Shown: positions 9,515 to 18,119, numbered from the stretch's first letter. The stretch is 33,375 bases of DNA from an uncultured Brachyspira sp. (GCA_949300355.1 CASGDY010000048.1:1-33375), one strand, 5' to 3'. Translations and numbers: made by a program. The notes: a model not told the origin generated them from the letters alone.

Positions 9515-9550
9515 AATCAGGCTGTTATAAGTAATTATAATAGTCCGATT
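9515..9550 (+). terminator. Hairpin after the peptidase remnant
   Basis: AATCAGGCTGTTATAA (9515-9530), loop GTAA, then TTATAATAGTCCGATT (9535-9550), an imperfect 16-bp stem. Nearly identical to the hairpin at 13091-13126 after peptidase copy 2. Confidence 0.6.
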
Positions 9551-9649
9551 TATTAGTGCCAAAAATTATTTTCTTATAAAAAAAATTTATATTGTAATTA
9601 ATACTTTCATGATTTATTATATAGTAAAATATAATTATAAGGAATGTTT

Positions 9650-10975
9650 ATGAAGAGAAATTATATATTTTTATTCATTATTTTCATGTTCATTGTTTCA
9701 TGCGGTAATAAAATTACAGGGCCTTCAGAAAATATAGATGGTATAACATATTATGACCCTTCTCATGCAGAAACTAAAGAATACCCGTTTTTAAAATCTG
9801 ATGTCATTACAGGTGCTTGGATAGAGGCAAAAAGTACTTTCAATAAAGTAGCTGAATCACAAAATGCAATTATTTATTTAGAAAAAGGCTATAATATAAT
9901 GACAAGAGATACTATAATGTCTTTTGTCAAACAATTTGAAGAATATTATAGTAAAGAAGTTGAAATATATGGAAATCCTTCAGATCTTGATCTAAACGGC
10001 AAAATAATATTTTTAATGGGTAATCTTAATACTAACCAAACAAAAGAAAAACCTGGTATTGGAGGATATTTTTATGGTTCTGATTTGACACGTGGGAAAG
10101 GCGGTGTAAAAGGAGAATATTTGCATGTAGATCCTAGTGTGGCTAATGAAGATTACATACTTGGAGTTATGATGCATGAATTACAGCATTTAATTAATTT
10201 CAATGTAAATTATTTTAATACTGGAAAAGAAATGGATGTTTGGCTTGATGAAGGTCTTGCAGAATCTACATCTCATATATTTTCTAAAGAGATTAGTGAT
10301 TCAAGACTTAAATCACTTGATAAAGTTCCATATTATTCTTTCTACTCTTGGTACTTCCAATATTCAAAAGATAATTATATATTTGGAACACCTATGGATT
10401 TTGCAAGTTATGGCCCTGCATCAATGTTTATGAAATGGCTTGATATTAAAACAGGCGGAAATCAGGAAATATACAAAAAAATAGCACATTCTTCTCATAT
10501 AAAAGACGGAGAACAAAGAGTTATACAATGCGTACAAGAATTAAATCCTAGTTTAGGCACTGATATGAATACTTTGCTTATTAATTGGATAAAAGGTATA
10601 AATAATGGTGAAGTTCCTGGACTTAGTATTAAGAATTTTGCATCTACATCAGACAATTATTATAATCTATTTTTAAAAAATGGAAAAACTCTTCTGCTTC
10701 CTAAAGCATTAATAATATGTACAGCTGAAGATGCTAATAAAATAAATGATCCTAAAATTATAAAAGAAGATTTAAAAAACGGTAATTATATAGTATTAAA
10801 TACCAGCCAAAATCAATATGCTGGATATTCTGCTGAAACTGATATAGTACCTCTTTCACTTACTAAAGCAGCAGCTCAAAATTCAAGATACAATAATATA
10901 ACTGAATCGACTATGTTCAAAGATAATTATTTTATTGACAGAGTAATTACAGAAAAAGATATTATAAGAAAGTAA
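9650..10975 (+). CDS. M30 (hyicolysin)-like metallopeptidase lipoprotein, copy 1
   Basis: A 441-residue predicted surface lipoprotein. Signal core FLFIIFMFI ends in the lipobox IVSC, with lipidated cysteine 18. The zinc motif HELQH is at residues 176-180 inside GVMMHELQHLINF, followed by WLDEGLAES (198-206), whose E201 is a candidate third ligand. This layout is that of peptidase family M30. A DLDLNGK loop at 112-118 resembles a calcium-binding DxDxNG loop. The C-terminal ~60 residues ('YIVLNTSQNQYAGYSAE') are shared with the remnant at 9.4 kb. I chose ATG 9650 rather than 9644 because the ribosome binding site AAGGAA ends on base 9644. Frame intact. Substrate unknown. Confidence 0.85.
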   Translation: MKRNYIFLFIIFMFIVSCGNKITGPSENIDGITYYDPSHAETKEYPFLKSDVITGAWIEAKSTFNKVAESQNAIIYLEKGYNIMTRDTIMSFVKQFEEYYSKEVEIYGNPSDLDLNGKIIFLMGNLNTNQTKEKPGIGGYFYGSDLTRGKGGVKGEYLHVDPSVANEDYILGVMMHELQHLINFNVNYFNTGKEMDVWLDEGLAESTSHIFSKEISDSRLKSLDKVPYYSFYSWYFQYSKDNYIFGTPMDFASYGPASMFMKWLDIKTGGNQEIYKKIAHSSHIKDGEQRVIQCVQELNPSLGTDMNTLLINWIKGINNGEVPGLSIKNFASTSDNYYNLFLKNGKTLLLPKALIICTAEDANKINDPKIIKEDLKNGNYIVLNTSQNQYAGYSAETDIVPLSLTKAAAQNSRYNNITESTMFKDNYFIDRVITEKDIIRK

Positions 10976-11004
10976 TTGAACATAATAATTTATTATAAAC
11001 AAAA

Positions 11005-11034
11005 AACCTGCTTTATATATTTATAAAGCAGGTT
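11005..11034. terminator. Bidirectional terminator 1 of the array
   Basis: Perfect 13-bp stem AACCTGCTTTATA/TATAAAGCAGGTT, A-rich on the left and T-rich on the right. It serves peptidase copy 1 (+) and small lipoprotein copy 1 (-). The stem is homologous to those at 13412, 15451, 17452 and 19535. Confidence 0.8.
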
Positions 11035-11182
11035 ATATTTTATAGTAATTAAATTAATCTTATATGTTTACTTTAAAAATATCGTTTGAAACATTTATTA
11101 AGCTATTTATGTATGCTAATAGATAATCAATTTTTTTATTTTAATAAATAAATTATCACCTGCTTATTATCAATTTAAAATT

Positions 11183-11619
11183 TTATTGCTGTCTAGTTAT
11201 AGTTCCTTTAAAATAAGGTATATTACCAAAAATATTATTTAATGTAGAGCCTTCCATGTAAATTTCGCCTGAATTATCATCATAAAACGTAATTTTTATA
11301 ATCAGTTTGTCATAAACTGGTAAATTAAATTTTTGATTAATTAAATATGTATTGTCTCCTAAATATTGATATGTATCATTTTTGGATATTATTACTTGAT
11401 CACTAGTCTTTGCACTATCTAATTGATATATTAGCATTTGAATAGTAACCTCTGCACTATCCCATTGAGCTTTATCCTCAATCCATTTATAACCTTTCAT
11501 ATTCCAAGTTCCTGCATAATGATCTAACCATGTATTGGCGATGTATTATTGTTACTGCATCTTAATATAAACAACGATGCATAAATAATAAAAATAATTA
11601 ATAATAATTTTTTATTCAT
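11183..11619 (-). pseudogene. Small array lipoprotein, copy 1, frameshifted
   Basis: The - strand gene starts at 11619 (MNKKLLLIIFII..., lipobox-like LRC), preceded by a weak GTGAG ribosome binding site. It runs into TAG at 11526-11524 after 31 codons. The remaining protein continues in another frame: 'DHYAGTWNMKGYKWIED' lies upstream of the ATG at 11500, and its GTW aligns with the YRGTW of the other small lipoproteins. The remainder (IYQLDSAKTSDQVIISKND...) is strongly diverged. The break falls around 11520-11535. It shares a divergent control region with peptidase copy 2, which is also frameshifted, so this pair may be decaying together. Sequencing error cannot be excluded. Confidence 0.75.
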
Positions 11620-11731
11620 TTTTTACTCACAATTTTTTATAATTATTTAAAATAACACTAATTAAATTTTTATTCAATAGCTAAAAATAATTATCATTTA
11701 CAATATTTAAAATTTTATATTGTAATTATGT

Positions 11732-13060
11732 TTGAATAATTTATCATTTAGTACAACTATTATAAGGAATAATTATGAAAAAAATTATATAGTTTTATTT
11801 ATTATTTTTACACTTATTACTTCATGTAGTAACAAAGTTACTGCACCTTCAGAATCTAACGGAATAATATATTATGATCCTGAAACTACTGAAACAAAAG
11901 ATTTTCCTTTTTTTAAGATGGATAATGCTTCAGGTAAACAAATTGCTGTTAAAAGTACATTCAAGAAATTGGCAGAATCTAAAAATACAATTATTTATAT
12001 TGAAAATAGATATACTATTACAAGATATCAGTTAAATAATTTCCTCACTCAATTTGAAAAAGCTTTTGAAAAAGAAATGTATATATATGGTACTCCTTCA
12101 GATATTGATAGAAATGGTAAAATAATATTTTTAATGGCAAATCTTAATACAAATGGAAACAATATTGGCGGATATTTCTCACAGTATGATCTTCTTTATG
12201 GAAAAGGCGGTGTAAAAGGAGAATATCTGCATGTAAATATTGAATGGGAGTTTAATGAAATATTTGGTGTTATGATGCATGAATTGCAGCATTTGATTAA
12301 TTATAATGTAAATGTATTTGAAAATAATAAAGCAATGGATATTTGGCTTAATGAAGGACTTTCTGAATCCACATCACATGCATTTAATATTGAAGATACC
12401 ATTAAAATGAGATCAAAAGAATTTATAGTCCCTTATTATTCTTTTTATTCATGGTATTTTCAATATGAAGATAGAAAGAATATATTTCCTAAAGTAAATA
12501 GTACTTATAATTATTCGCCTGTATCAATATTTATGAAATGGCTTGATACTAAAACAGGAGGAAATCAGGAAATATACAAAAGAATAGCATCTTCTAGTAT
12601 AAAGGACAGTGAACAAATACTTCTAGATTCTGTAAAAGCATTAAATCCTGATTTAGGCAGTGATATGGATACTTTACTTATTAATTGGATAAAAGGCATA
12701 AATAATGGCGATATTAAAGATATTACAGATGCTCCTAAGATATCAGATTTAGCATCTGCATCAGATAAAGCTTATAATGGGTTCATAAAAAACGGACAAA
12801 CTCAGCTGCTCCCTAGAGCATTAATAGTATGCAGTCAGCAAGATGCTGATAAAATAACTGATCCTAACATTAGAAAAGAAGCTTTAGGAAATGGTAATTA
12901 TATTGTATTAAATACTAGAAAAAATACAATTGCAGGATATACTTCTGCAAGCGATATAATACCTATTTCACTTACTAGAACAGCTGCTAGAAATAATAAT
13001 GTAACTGAATTAACTATGTTCAAAAAGGATTATTTTACTGACATAGTAATTACAAAATAA
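11732..13060 (+). CDS. M30-like metallopeptidase lipoprotein, copy 2; start out of frame by one A
   Basis: The frame is open from a TTG at 11732 to 13060, but the expected start is ATG 11775, which has AAGGAA at 11764-11769 like its paralogues. From that ATG the A7 run at 11778-11784 leads to ATG AAA AAA ATT ATA TAG, a stop after five codons. One more A would give MKKNYIVLFIIF... continuous with the long frame. The mature protein is otherwise complete: lipobox ITSC, DIDRNGK loop, GVMMHELQHLINY, WLNEGLSES and the C-terminal region. It is therefore a switched-off or recently broken copy; translation from the TTG would give an odd N-terminal extension. Divergent from small lipoprotein copy 1. 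Confidence 0.75.
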   Translation: MNNLSFSTTIIRNNYEKNYIVLFIIFTLITSCSNKVTAPSESNGIIYYDPETTETKDFPFFKMDNASGKQIAVKSTFKKLAESKNTIIYIENRYTITRYQLNNFLTQFEKAFEKEMYIYGTPSDIDRNGKIIFLMANLNTNGNNIGGYFSQYDLLYGKGGVKGEYLHVNIEWEFNEIFGVMMHELQHLINYNVNVFENNKAMDIWLNEGLSESTSHAFNIEDTIKMRSKEFIVPYYSFYSWYFQYEDRKNIFPKVNSTYNYSPVSIFMKWLDTKTGGNQEIYKRIASSSIKDSEQILLDSVKALNPDLGSDMDTLLINWIKGINNGDIKDITDAPKISDLASASDKAYNGFIKNGQTQLLPRALIVCSQQDADKITDPNIRKEALGNGNYIVLNTRKNTIAGYTSASDIIPISLTRTAARNNNVTELTMFKKDYFTDIVITK

Positions 13061-13090
13061 AATAAATAAAATTAATTAAAAACATAAAAT

Positions 13091-13131
13091 AATCAGGCTG
13101 TTATAAGTAATTATAATAGTCTGATTTTTTT
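13091..13131 (+). terminator. Terminator of peptidase copy 2
   Basis: AATCAGGCTGTTATAA (13091-13106), loop GTAA, TTATAATAGTCTGATT, then a T8 run. A strong intrinsic terminator. A near copy follows the remnant at 9.5 kb. Confidence 0.85.
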
Positions 13132-13411
13132 TATTATTATTGCTAGTGATAAACTTCTTATTATATATAAAAAATCTCGCCTTAAAACCTCTATCAGCTA
13201 AAGCTGATAGACGCTCGATTTTTTATTTTTTACAGCTGATAATTAAAGTTATCCGCTGTTTATTTATGGCTTTAAATCTTATCAATTTTTATATGTTAAA
13301 ATGAATAACTGCATAAATTAATTAAAACTTATTTTATCAAACAATATAAAGCTATTTAAAAATCGATGGAATATAAAATTTATTTTCATACAATTTTTTA
13401 TTACAAATAAA
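13132..13411. other. Gene-free stretch with a compact palindrome
   Basis: No gene is visible. It contains CTATCAGCT-AA-AGCTGATAG (13191-13210), bracketed by AAAATC and GATTTT, in otherwise AT-rich DNA. This gap is wider than the other convergent gaps of the array (~70-100 bp), suggesting an insertion or a lost segment here. Confidence 0.5.
13191..13210. repeat. Palindrome CTATCAGCTAAAGCTGATAG
   Basis: Perfect 9-bp arms around AA. The flanks AAAATCTCGC on the left and GCTCGATTTTTT on the right also partly complement each other. It could be a hairpin terminator, a protein site or the scar of a small mobile element. Confidence 0.5.
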
Positions 13412-13436
13412 AACCTGCTCTATATAAGAGCAGGTT
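13412..13436. terminator. Bidirectional terminator 2 of the array
   Basis: 10-bp stem AACCTGCTCT/AGAGCAGGTT, loop ATATA, with flanking A and T tracts. It lies just downstream of small lipoprotein copy 2 (-). Confidence 0.8.
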
Positions 13437-13464
13437 ACTTATTGTATATAATCTAAATCATTAG

Positions 13465-13926
13465 TTACTTTTTTAATTCAGCTTTTTGAATTGCTAAAAT
13501 AAGAGAGATTCCTCCTTGTTGAAATTTAACAAGCATAGTTGCTGCCGCTGTATCATCACTAGTAAATTCCAGTCTATAATAAGCTTCAAGAACTTTTCCA
13601 ATTACTGAAAACTGAGGCGGAACATTATCAGTTGAAATATACACATTGTAACTATCAATTGTATCATGTAAATGCTTAATTGAAGTAGGCACAATATTAT
13701 TAATTATTATATCACTATCACTATTTATTTTAATAGTCATTATCTCTCCTAACGATTCAAATTGACCGCTAATGACATTCAGCATATCAATATTATCTGC
13801 CGCCCAAGTTCCTCTATGTTTTCCTATACCATAAATAGTACTAGGAGCTGTAGTGTTATTTTTACAGCCTGAAATAAAAATTAATACAGAAATAATAAAA
13901 ATAATATATTTCAATTTTTTATTCAT
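13465..13926 (-). CDS. Small array lipoprotein, copy 2
   Basis: A 153-residue predicted lipoprotein: MNKK, hydrophobic core, lipobox ISGC with cysteine 21, then a polar linker ending in PSTIYGIGK. The mature ~125 residues begin with the invariant RGTW and alternate as beta strands ('IMTIKINSDSDIIINNIVPTS', then 'YNVYISTDNVPP'). This suggests a small beta-barrel; the G-x-W start resembles lipocalin-like folds, which is inference. I recognise no named family. It is divergent from peptidase copy 3 and convergent with copy 2. Its promoter is TTGAAT/TATTGT with a 17-nt spacer, with GAGG before the ATG. Function unknown; an inhibitor or partner of the adjacent peptidases is possible. Confidence 0.8.
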   Translation of the reverse strand: MNKKLKYIIFIISVLIFISGCKNNTTAPSTIYGIGKHRGTWAADNIDMLNVISGQFESLGEIMTIKINSDSDIIINNIVPTSIKHLHDTIDSYNVYISTDNVPPQFSVIGKVLEAYYRLEFTSDDTAAATMLVKFQQGGISLILAIQKAELKK

Positions 13927-13955
13927 TTTTTTCCTCTAATTTTAGTATTAAAGAT

Positions 13956-13984
13956 ACAATAACATCTATTCTAAATTTATTCAA
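13956..13984 (-). promoter_or_regulatory. Conserved promoter of small lipoprotein genes (copy 2 shown)
   Basis: Read on the - strand: TTGAAT (13984-13979), 17 nt, TATTGT (13961-13956). The same boxes at the same spacing stand before copies 3 (16023-15995), 4 (18040-18012) and 5 (20113-20085), so conservation across four paralogues supports the call. Confidence 0.65.
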
Positions 13985-14010
13985 TATTAATAAAAAATTA
14001 ATTTAATTTT

Positions 14011-14039
14011 TTGTAAAATAATTTATAATTTCATATTGT
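14011..14039 (+). promoter_or_regulatory. Promoter of peptidase copy 3 (conserved TATTGTAAT box)
   Basis: TTGTAA (14011-14016), 17 nt, TATTGT (14034-14039). The TATTGTAAT or TATTGCAAT box recurs before copy 4 (16071), copy 5 (18088), copy 6 (20162), and also before copies 1 and 2. The -35 element is less conserved. It divides the divergent control region between the small gene and the peptidase. Confidence 0.55.
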
Positions 14040-14065
14040 AATAATAATTAAAAAAATCTACTATT

Positions 14066-14090
14066 AGGTAAACGATATCATTATTTACTT
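14066..14090 (+). promoter_or_regulatory. Leader inverted repeat, copy 3 (degenerate)
   Basis: AGGTAAACGAT-ATC-ATTATTTACTT, position-equivalent to the perfect inverted repeats before copies 5 and 6, but with three mismatches. It lies between the TATTGT box and the ribosome binding site. Confidence 0.5.
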
Positions 14091-14116
14091 AAATAAAAAA
14101 TTATAAGGAATAAATT

Positions 14117-15426
14117 ATGAAGAAAAGTTATATATTTCTATTCATTATTTTTATGTTTATTATTTCATGCGGCAATACAATTACACAGCCTTCAAATTCA
14201 GGAGAAGTCATAGATACTCTTATAATATTAATGACGTTTCAACTGGAGATCTAATAGCTACTGAAGGAGCATTTAAAAAGATAGCTGAATCAGCAAATGC
14301 AATTATTTATGTAGAAGAAAGTCAGATTGATAAAGGCATTACAAAAGAAGGCGTATTATCTTTTATAAGAGAATTTGAAAATTATCTGCCTAGAGAAATA
14401 GAAATATATGGAGAAATTCCTGATTTTGACGGAAATGGGAAAGTAATATTTTTAATGGCTGATATTAATACAAATATAACATCTGAAAATAAAGAAAAGC
14501 TGGGAGGATATTTTAGCAGGGCTGATATAAACTTTGGTAAAGCAGGAGTACGCGGAGAATATTTACATGTTAATCTTCCTGCTGATAATGGAACACTAGG
14601 TACTATGATGCATGAATTACAGCATTTAATTAACTTTTATAACAATGGACTTATAAAAAAAAGCTCAATGGATATATGGCTTGATGAAGCACTTTCAGAA
14701 TCTACTTCTCATATGTTTTCAGAAACTTTAACAGATGAAAGAAAAAAAATTTTTACAAGTAATACTTATTATTCTTTTTACACTTGGAATTTAATATATA
14801 GTGCCGATGGTGTTTCAGTACAAGGTGCAGTACCAGTAGGAGGCAATAAAAGGATATTGATTAGTTATGGTGCTTCATCAATGTTTATGAAATGGCTTGA
14901 TATTAAAACAGGCGGAAAGCAGGAAATTTATAAAGAAATAGCACATTCTGATCTTTCATCAACAAGCGAACAAAGACTTATGAATGTTTTATCAAAATAT
15001 AATCTTGGAAATGACCTAAATGATGTTTTCCTTAATTGGATAGAAGGAGTAAATAAAGGTGAAGTTCAAGGAATAAATATAGCTCCTATAGATCCAACTG
15101 ATCCAAAATTTAATATAAATGGAAGCATACCGTTATTGCCTAAAGCATTGGTACTTTACAGCACTGCTGATAATCCTCAAATAACAAGCAGCGGCAACTT
15201 ATTAACAAGAGATTTGGGACAAGGACTTTCTGTTGTAATAAATACTTCTGCAAATCAAAACTCAGATAAAGGAATTGCTGCTGCTGCAGATGTTGCTAAT
15301 CTTACTATAAAGAAAGCAGCTAACTTGAACTCTTCAATTAAATATCGAAGAGCTAATTTAACAGGCAGCGGATATTTCATAGATAAAGTAATTACTGAAG
15401 AAGATGAAAAAAATATAAAAAAGTAA
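14117..15426 (+). pseudogene. M30-like metallopeptidase lipoprotein, copy 3, frameshifted after the signal peptide
   Basis: ATG 14117 has a good AAGGAA site and encodes a normal lipoprotein signal (MKKSYIFLFIIFMFIISCGN). That frame ends at TAA 14252-14254 after 45 codons. The peptidase continues in the -1 frame and is open to 15426: ATEGAFKKIAES, DFDGNGK calcium-like loop, TMMHELQHLINF, WLDEALSES, C-terminal FIDKVITEED. The ITYYDPN segment present in the intact copies is missing at the break, so a deletion whose length is not a multiple of three is the likely cause. The internal ATG at 14167 would drop the signal peptide. The first 97 nt are identical to copy 4, including the defect. Confidence 0.8.
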
Positions 15427-15446
15427 GATTGTAATAAGCTTATACA

Positions 15447-15480
15447 AAATAACCTGCTCATATATAGAGCAGGTTATTTT
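15447..15480. terminator. Bidirectional terminator 3 of the array
   Basis: AACCTGCTC (15451-15459), loop ATATATA, GAGCAGGTT (15467-15475), extended by AAAAT/ATTTT pairs. It lies between peptidase copy 3 (+) and small lipoprotein copy 3 (-). Confidence 0.85.
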
Positions 15481-15497
15481 GTATATAATCTAAATCA

Positions 15498-15962
15498 TTA
15501 GTTACTTTTTTTTAATTCAGCTTTTTGTATTGCCATATTATTAGAGTTTCCATCCATTATAAATTGAATAACCATAGTTACTTTAACTGAATCATAACTA
15601 GTAAATTCAAGTTTATAATAAGCTTTAATAATTTGGCTTGCTGGATACTCAGGAGGAGTATCAGCAGTAGAAATATATAAATGGTAAGTATCAACTGTAT
15701 CAGGTAAATGCTTAATTGAAGTAGGAACAATATTATTGATTACCATATCAGTATCGCTATTTATTTTAATAGTCATTCCAGCTTCTGACTGTATCCATTG
15801 ATTACTCGAAAGATCCATAATATCAAAATTATCTGCAAACCAAGTTCCTCTATATTTTCCTATACCATAAATAGTACTAGGACTTGCAGCATTATTTTTA
15901 CAGCCTGAAATAAAAATTAATAAAGAAATAATAAAAATAATATATTTTACTTTTTTATTCAT
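15498..15962 (-). CDS. Small array lipoprotein, copy 3
   Basis: A 154-residue lipoprotein with lipobox ISGC (cysteine 21). After the linker PSTIYGIGK comes YRGTWFADN, then the best-conserved core of the family ('MTIKINSDTDMVINN', 'VPTSIKHLPDTVDTYHLYIST'), and a divergent last third ending AIQKAELKK. It is closest to copy 2. Ribosome binding site AGAGGT, 5 nt before ATG. Promoter TTGAAT/TATTGT at 16023-15995. Intact, although the divergently paired peptidase copy 4 is a double-frameshift pseudogene. No named family recognised. Confidence 0.8.
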   Translation of the reverse strand: MNKKVKYIIFIISLLIFISGCKNNAASPSTIYGIGKYRGTWFADNFDIMDLSSNQWIQSEAGMTIKINSDTDMVINNIVPTSIKHLPDTVDTYHLYISTADTPPEYPASQIIKAYYKLEFTSYDSVKVTMVIQFIMDGNSNNMAIQKAELKKSN

Positions 15963-16102
15963 TTTTTACCTCTAATAATTTTATTATAAAAAATACAATA
16001 ACATCTATTCTAAATTTATTCAATATTAATAAAAAATTAATTTTATTTTATAAGATATTAGATAATTTCATATTGTAATAATAAGTAAAAAAATTTACTA
16101 TT

Positions 16103-16127
16103 AAGCAAACAATATTATTATTTACTT
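16103..16127 (+). promoter_or_regulatory. Leader inverted repeat, copy 4 (two mismatches)
   Basis: AAGCAAACAAT-ATT-ATTATTTACTT, equivalent in position to the perfect repeats before copies 5 and 6; two arm positions are mismatched. Confidence 0.55.
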
Positions 16128-16152
16128 AAATTAAAATTACAAGGAATAACTT

Positions 16153-17401
16153 ATGAAGAAAAGTTATATATTTCTATTCATTATTTTTATGTTTATTATT
16201 TCATGCGGCAATACAATTACACAGCCTTCAAATTCAGGAGAAGTCATAGTTATGATGGCATAACTGCTACTTTTGTAGGTACTGAAGGAGCATTTAAAAA
16301 GATAGCTGAATCAGCAAATGCAATTATTTATGTAGAAGAAAGTTATGTTGATAAAGGCATCACAAAAGAGGGTGTAATATCTTTTTTAAGAGAATTTGAA
16401 AAATACCTGCCTAGAGAAATAGAAATATATGGAGAAATTCCTGATTTTGACGGAAATGGAAAAGTAATATTTTTAATGGCTAATATTAATACAAATAAAA
16501 CTAAAATAACAATGGGAGGATATTTTTATCCAGCTGATTTAACTTTCGGTAAGGAAGGAGTACTCGGAGAATATTTACATGTTAATGTTCCTATTAATAA
16601 TGACACAATAGGTACTATGATGCATGAATTACAGCATTTAATTAACGCTTATAACAATGGAATACTCAAAGGCCAAGCAATGGATATATGGCTTAATGAA
16701 GCACTTTCAGAATCTACTTCTCTTATATTTTCAGAACCTCTAATTGAAGAAAGAGAAGATATTTTTAACGAATCTACTTATTATTCTTTTTACACTTGGA
16801 AGTTATTATATACTGACGGTACTCCTCAAGGATCAGGCTCAGTTGGAGGAGATGACAATATATTTATTAGTTACGCTTCTTCATTAATGTTTATGAAATG
16901 GATTGATTTAAAAACAGGCGGAAAGCAGGAAATTTATAAAGAAATAGCACATTCTGATCCTTCATTAACAGACGAAGAAAGACTTATAAATGTTTTATCA
17001 AAACATGGTCTTGGAAATGATATGAATACGGCATTGCTTAATTGGATAGAAGGTATAAACAATGGAGATATTCCAAAACTAAAGCTAGCCGCTATAGATC
17101 CAAATGATCCAAAATTTAATATAAATGGAAGCATACCATTATTGCCTAGATCAATAGTACTTTACAGCACTGCTGATAATCCTCAAATAACAAGCAGCGG
17201 TAAATTATTAACAAGACAATTAGGACAAACAGGACTTTCTGCAGTAATAAATACTTCTGTAAATTTGTACAGCTTACTATAAATAAAGCAGCTAATTTGA
17301 ACTCTTCAATTAAATATCAAAGATTCAATTTACAAGGCAGCGGATATTTCATAGATAAAGTAATTACTGAAGAAGATGAAAAAAATATAAAAAAACAATA
17401 A
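16153..17401 (+). pseudogene. M30-like metallopeptidase, copy 4, two frameshifts
   Basis: ATG 16153 (AAGGAA site at 16141) gives the same signal peptide as copy 3, but that frame stops at TAA 16261-16263. The peptidase body resumes in the -1 frame (FVGTEGAFKKIAES, DFDGNGK, TMMHELQHLINA, WLNEALSES) up to TAA at 17280-17282. There the frame is lost again. Where other copies read 'SVNKTAGIALAADVENLTI', this one has a short junction (17262-17275), then LTINKAANLNSSIKYQ to FIDKVITEEDEKNIKKQ in another frame ending at 17401. About 45 nt were deleted. The zinc motif is intact, but the gene as a whole is very probably dead or a donor for recombination. Confidence 0.85.
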
Positions 17402-17451
17402 AATAAGATTGTAATTGTCAGACTGATTTTACAATGTTTATAATAATAAAA

Positions 17452-17476
17452 AACCTGCTCTATATATGAGCAGGTT
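17452..17476. terminator. Bidirectional terminator 4 of the array
   Basis: 9-bp stem AACCTGCTC/GAGCAGGTT with loop TATATAT, A6 before and T-rich tract after. Confidence 0.85.
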
Positions 17477-17500
17477 ATTTTTGTATATACATCAAAATTA

Positions 17501-17980
17501 TTAGTTAGTTTTTTTTAATTCAGCTCTTTGTATTACTAAATTAAAAGGGTTTAATCCTGCTCTACCTTGAAGAATCATATATATTTTGAGTGAATTATGA
17601 CTAGTAAATTCCAGTTTATAATAAGCTCCATTAACTTGCCCGCCTTGCATAGCAATGATTGATAAATACGGAGGAGGAACATCATCAGTCGAAATATATA
17701 AATAGTAACTATCAACTGTATCAGGTAAATGCCTAATTGAAATAGGAACAATATTATCAATCACTATATCAGTATCGCTATTTATTTTAACAGTGATTCC
17801 CTGTGCCGTAATCCATACATTATTATTAGGATCAAGCATCTGAACGTTATCTGCCACCCAAGTTCCTCTATATTTTCCTAATTCTTCAAAAGTGCTGGGA
17901 TTTGTAGCATTACTTTTACATCCTAAAATAAAAATTAATACAGAAATAATAAAAATAATATATTTTACTTTTTTATTCAT
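17501..17980 (-). CDS. Small array lipoprotein, copy 4
   Basis: A 159-residue lipoprotein; lipobox ILGC, cysteine 21. The linker PSTFEELGK leads to YRGTWVADN, then 'GITVKINSDTDIVIDN', 'HLPDTVDSYYLYISTDDVPP', and a variable C-terminal third ending IQRAELKK. The N-terminal linker groups with copy 5 (STFEE.GK), while the core is closer to copies 2 and 3. Ribosome binding site AGAGGT; promoter TTGAAT/TATTGT at 18040-18012. Divergent from the intact peptidase copy 5, so this is one of the two complete divergent pairs. Function unknown. Confidence 0.8.
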   Translation of the reverse strand: MNKKVKYIIFIISVLIFILGCKSNATNPSTFEELGKYRGTWVADNVQMLDPNNNVWITAQGITVKINSDTDIVIDNIVPISIRHLPDTVDSYYLYISTDDVPPPYLSIIAMQGGQVNGAYYKLEFTSHNSLKIYMILQGRAGLNPFNLVIQRAELKKTN

Positions 17981-18119
17981 TTTTTACCTCTAATAATTTA
18001 TTATAGAAGATACAATAACATCTATTCTAAATTTATTCAATATTAATAAAAAATTAATTTGATTTCTTCTGAAAAATTATAATTCCATATTGCAATAATA
18101 ACTAAAAAAATCTATTATT

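Noticed and set aside
10236-10433. Small + strand open frame inside peptidase copy 1
   Set aside because: It is an out-of-frame shadow of the conserved WLDEG to MFMKW region, without a ribosome binding site.
14190-14260. Programmed -1 ribosomal frameshift joining signal peptide and peptidase in copies 3 and 4
   Set aside because: There is an AGGAG that could act as a stimulator, but no slippery heptamer of the X-XXY-YYZ type follows it in either copy. A shared deletion explains the data better.
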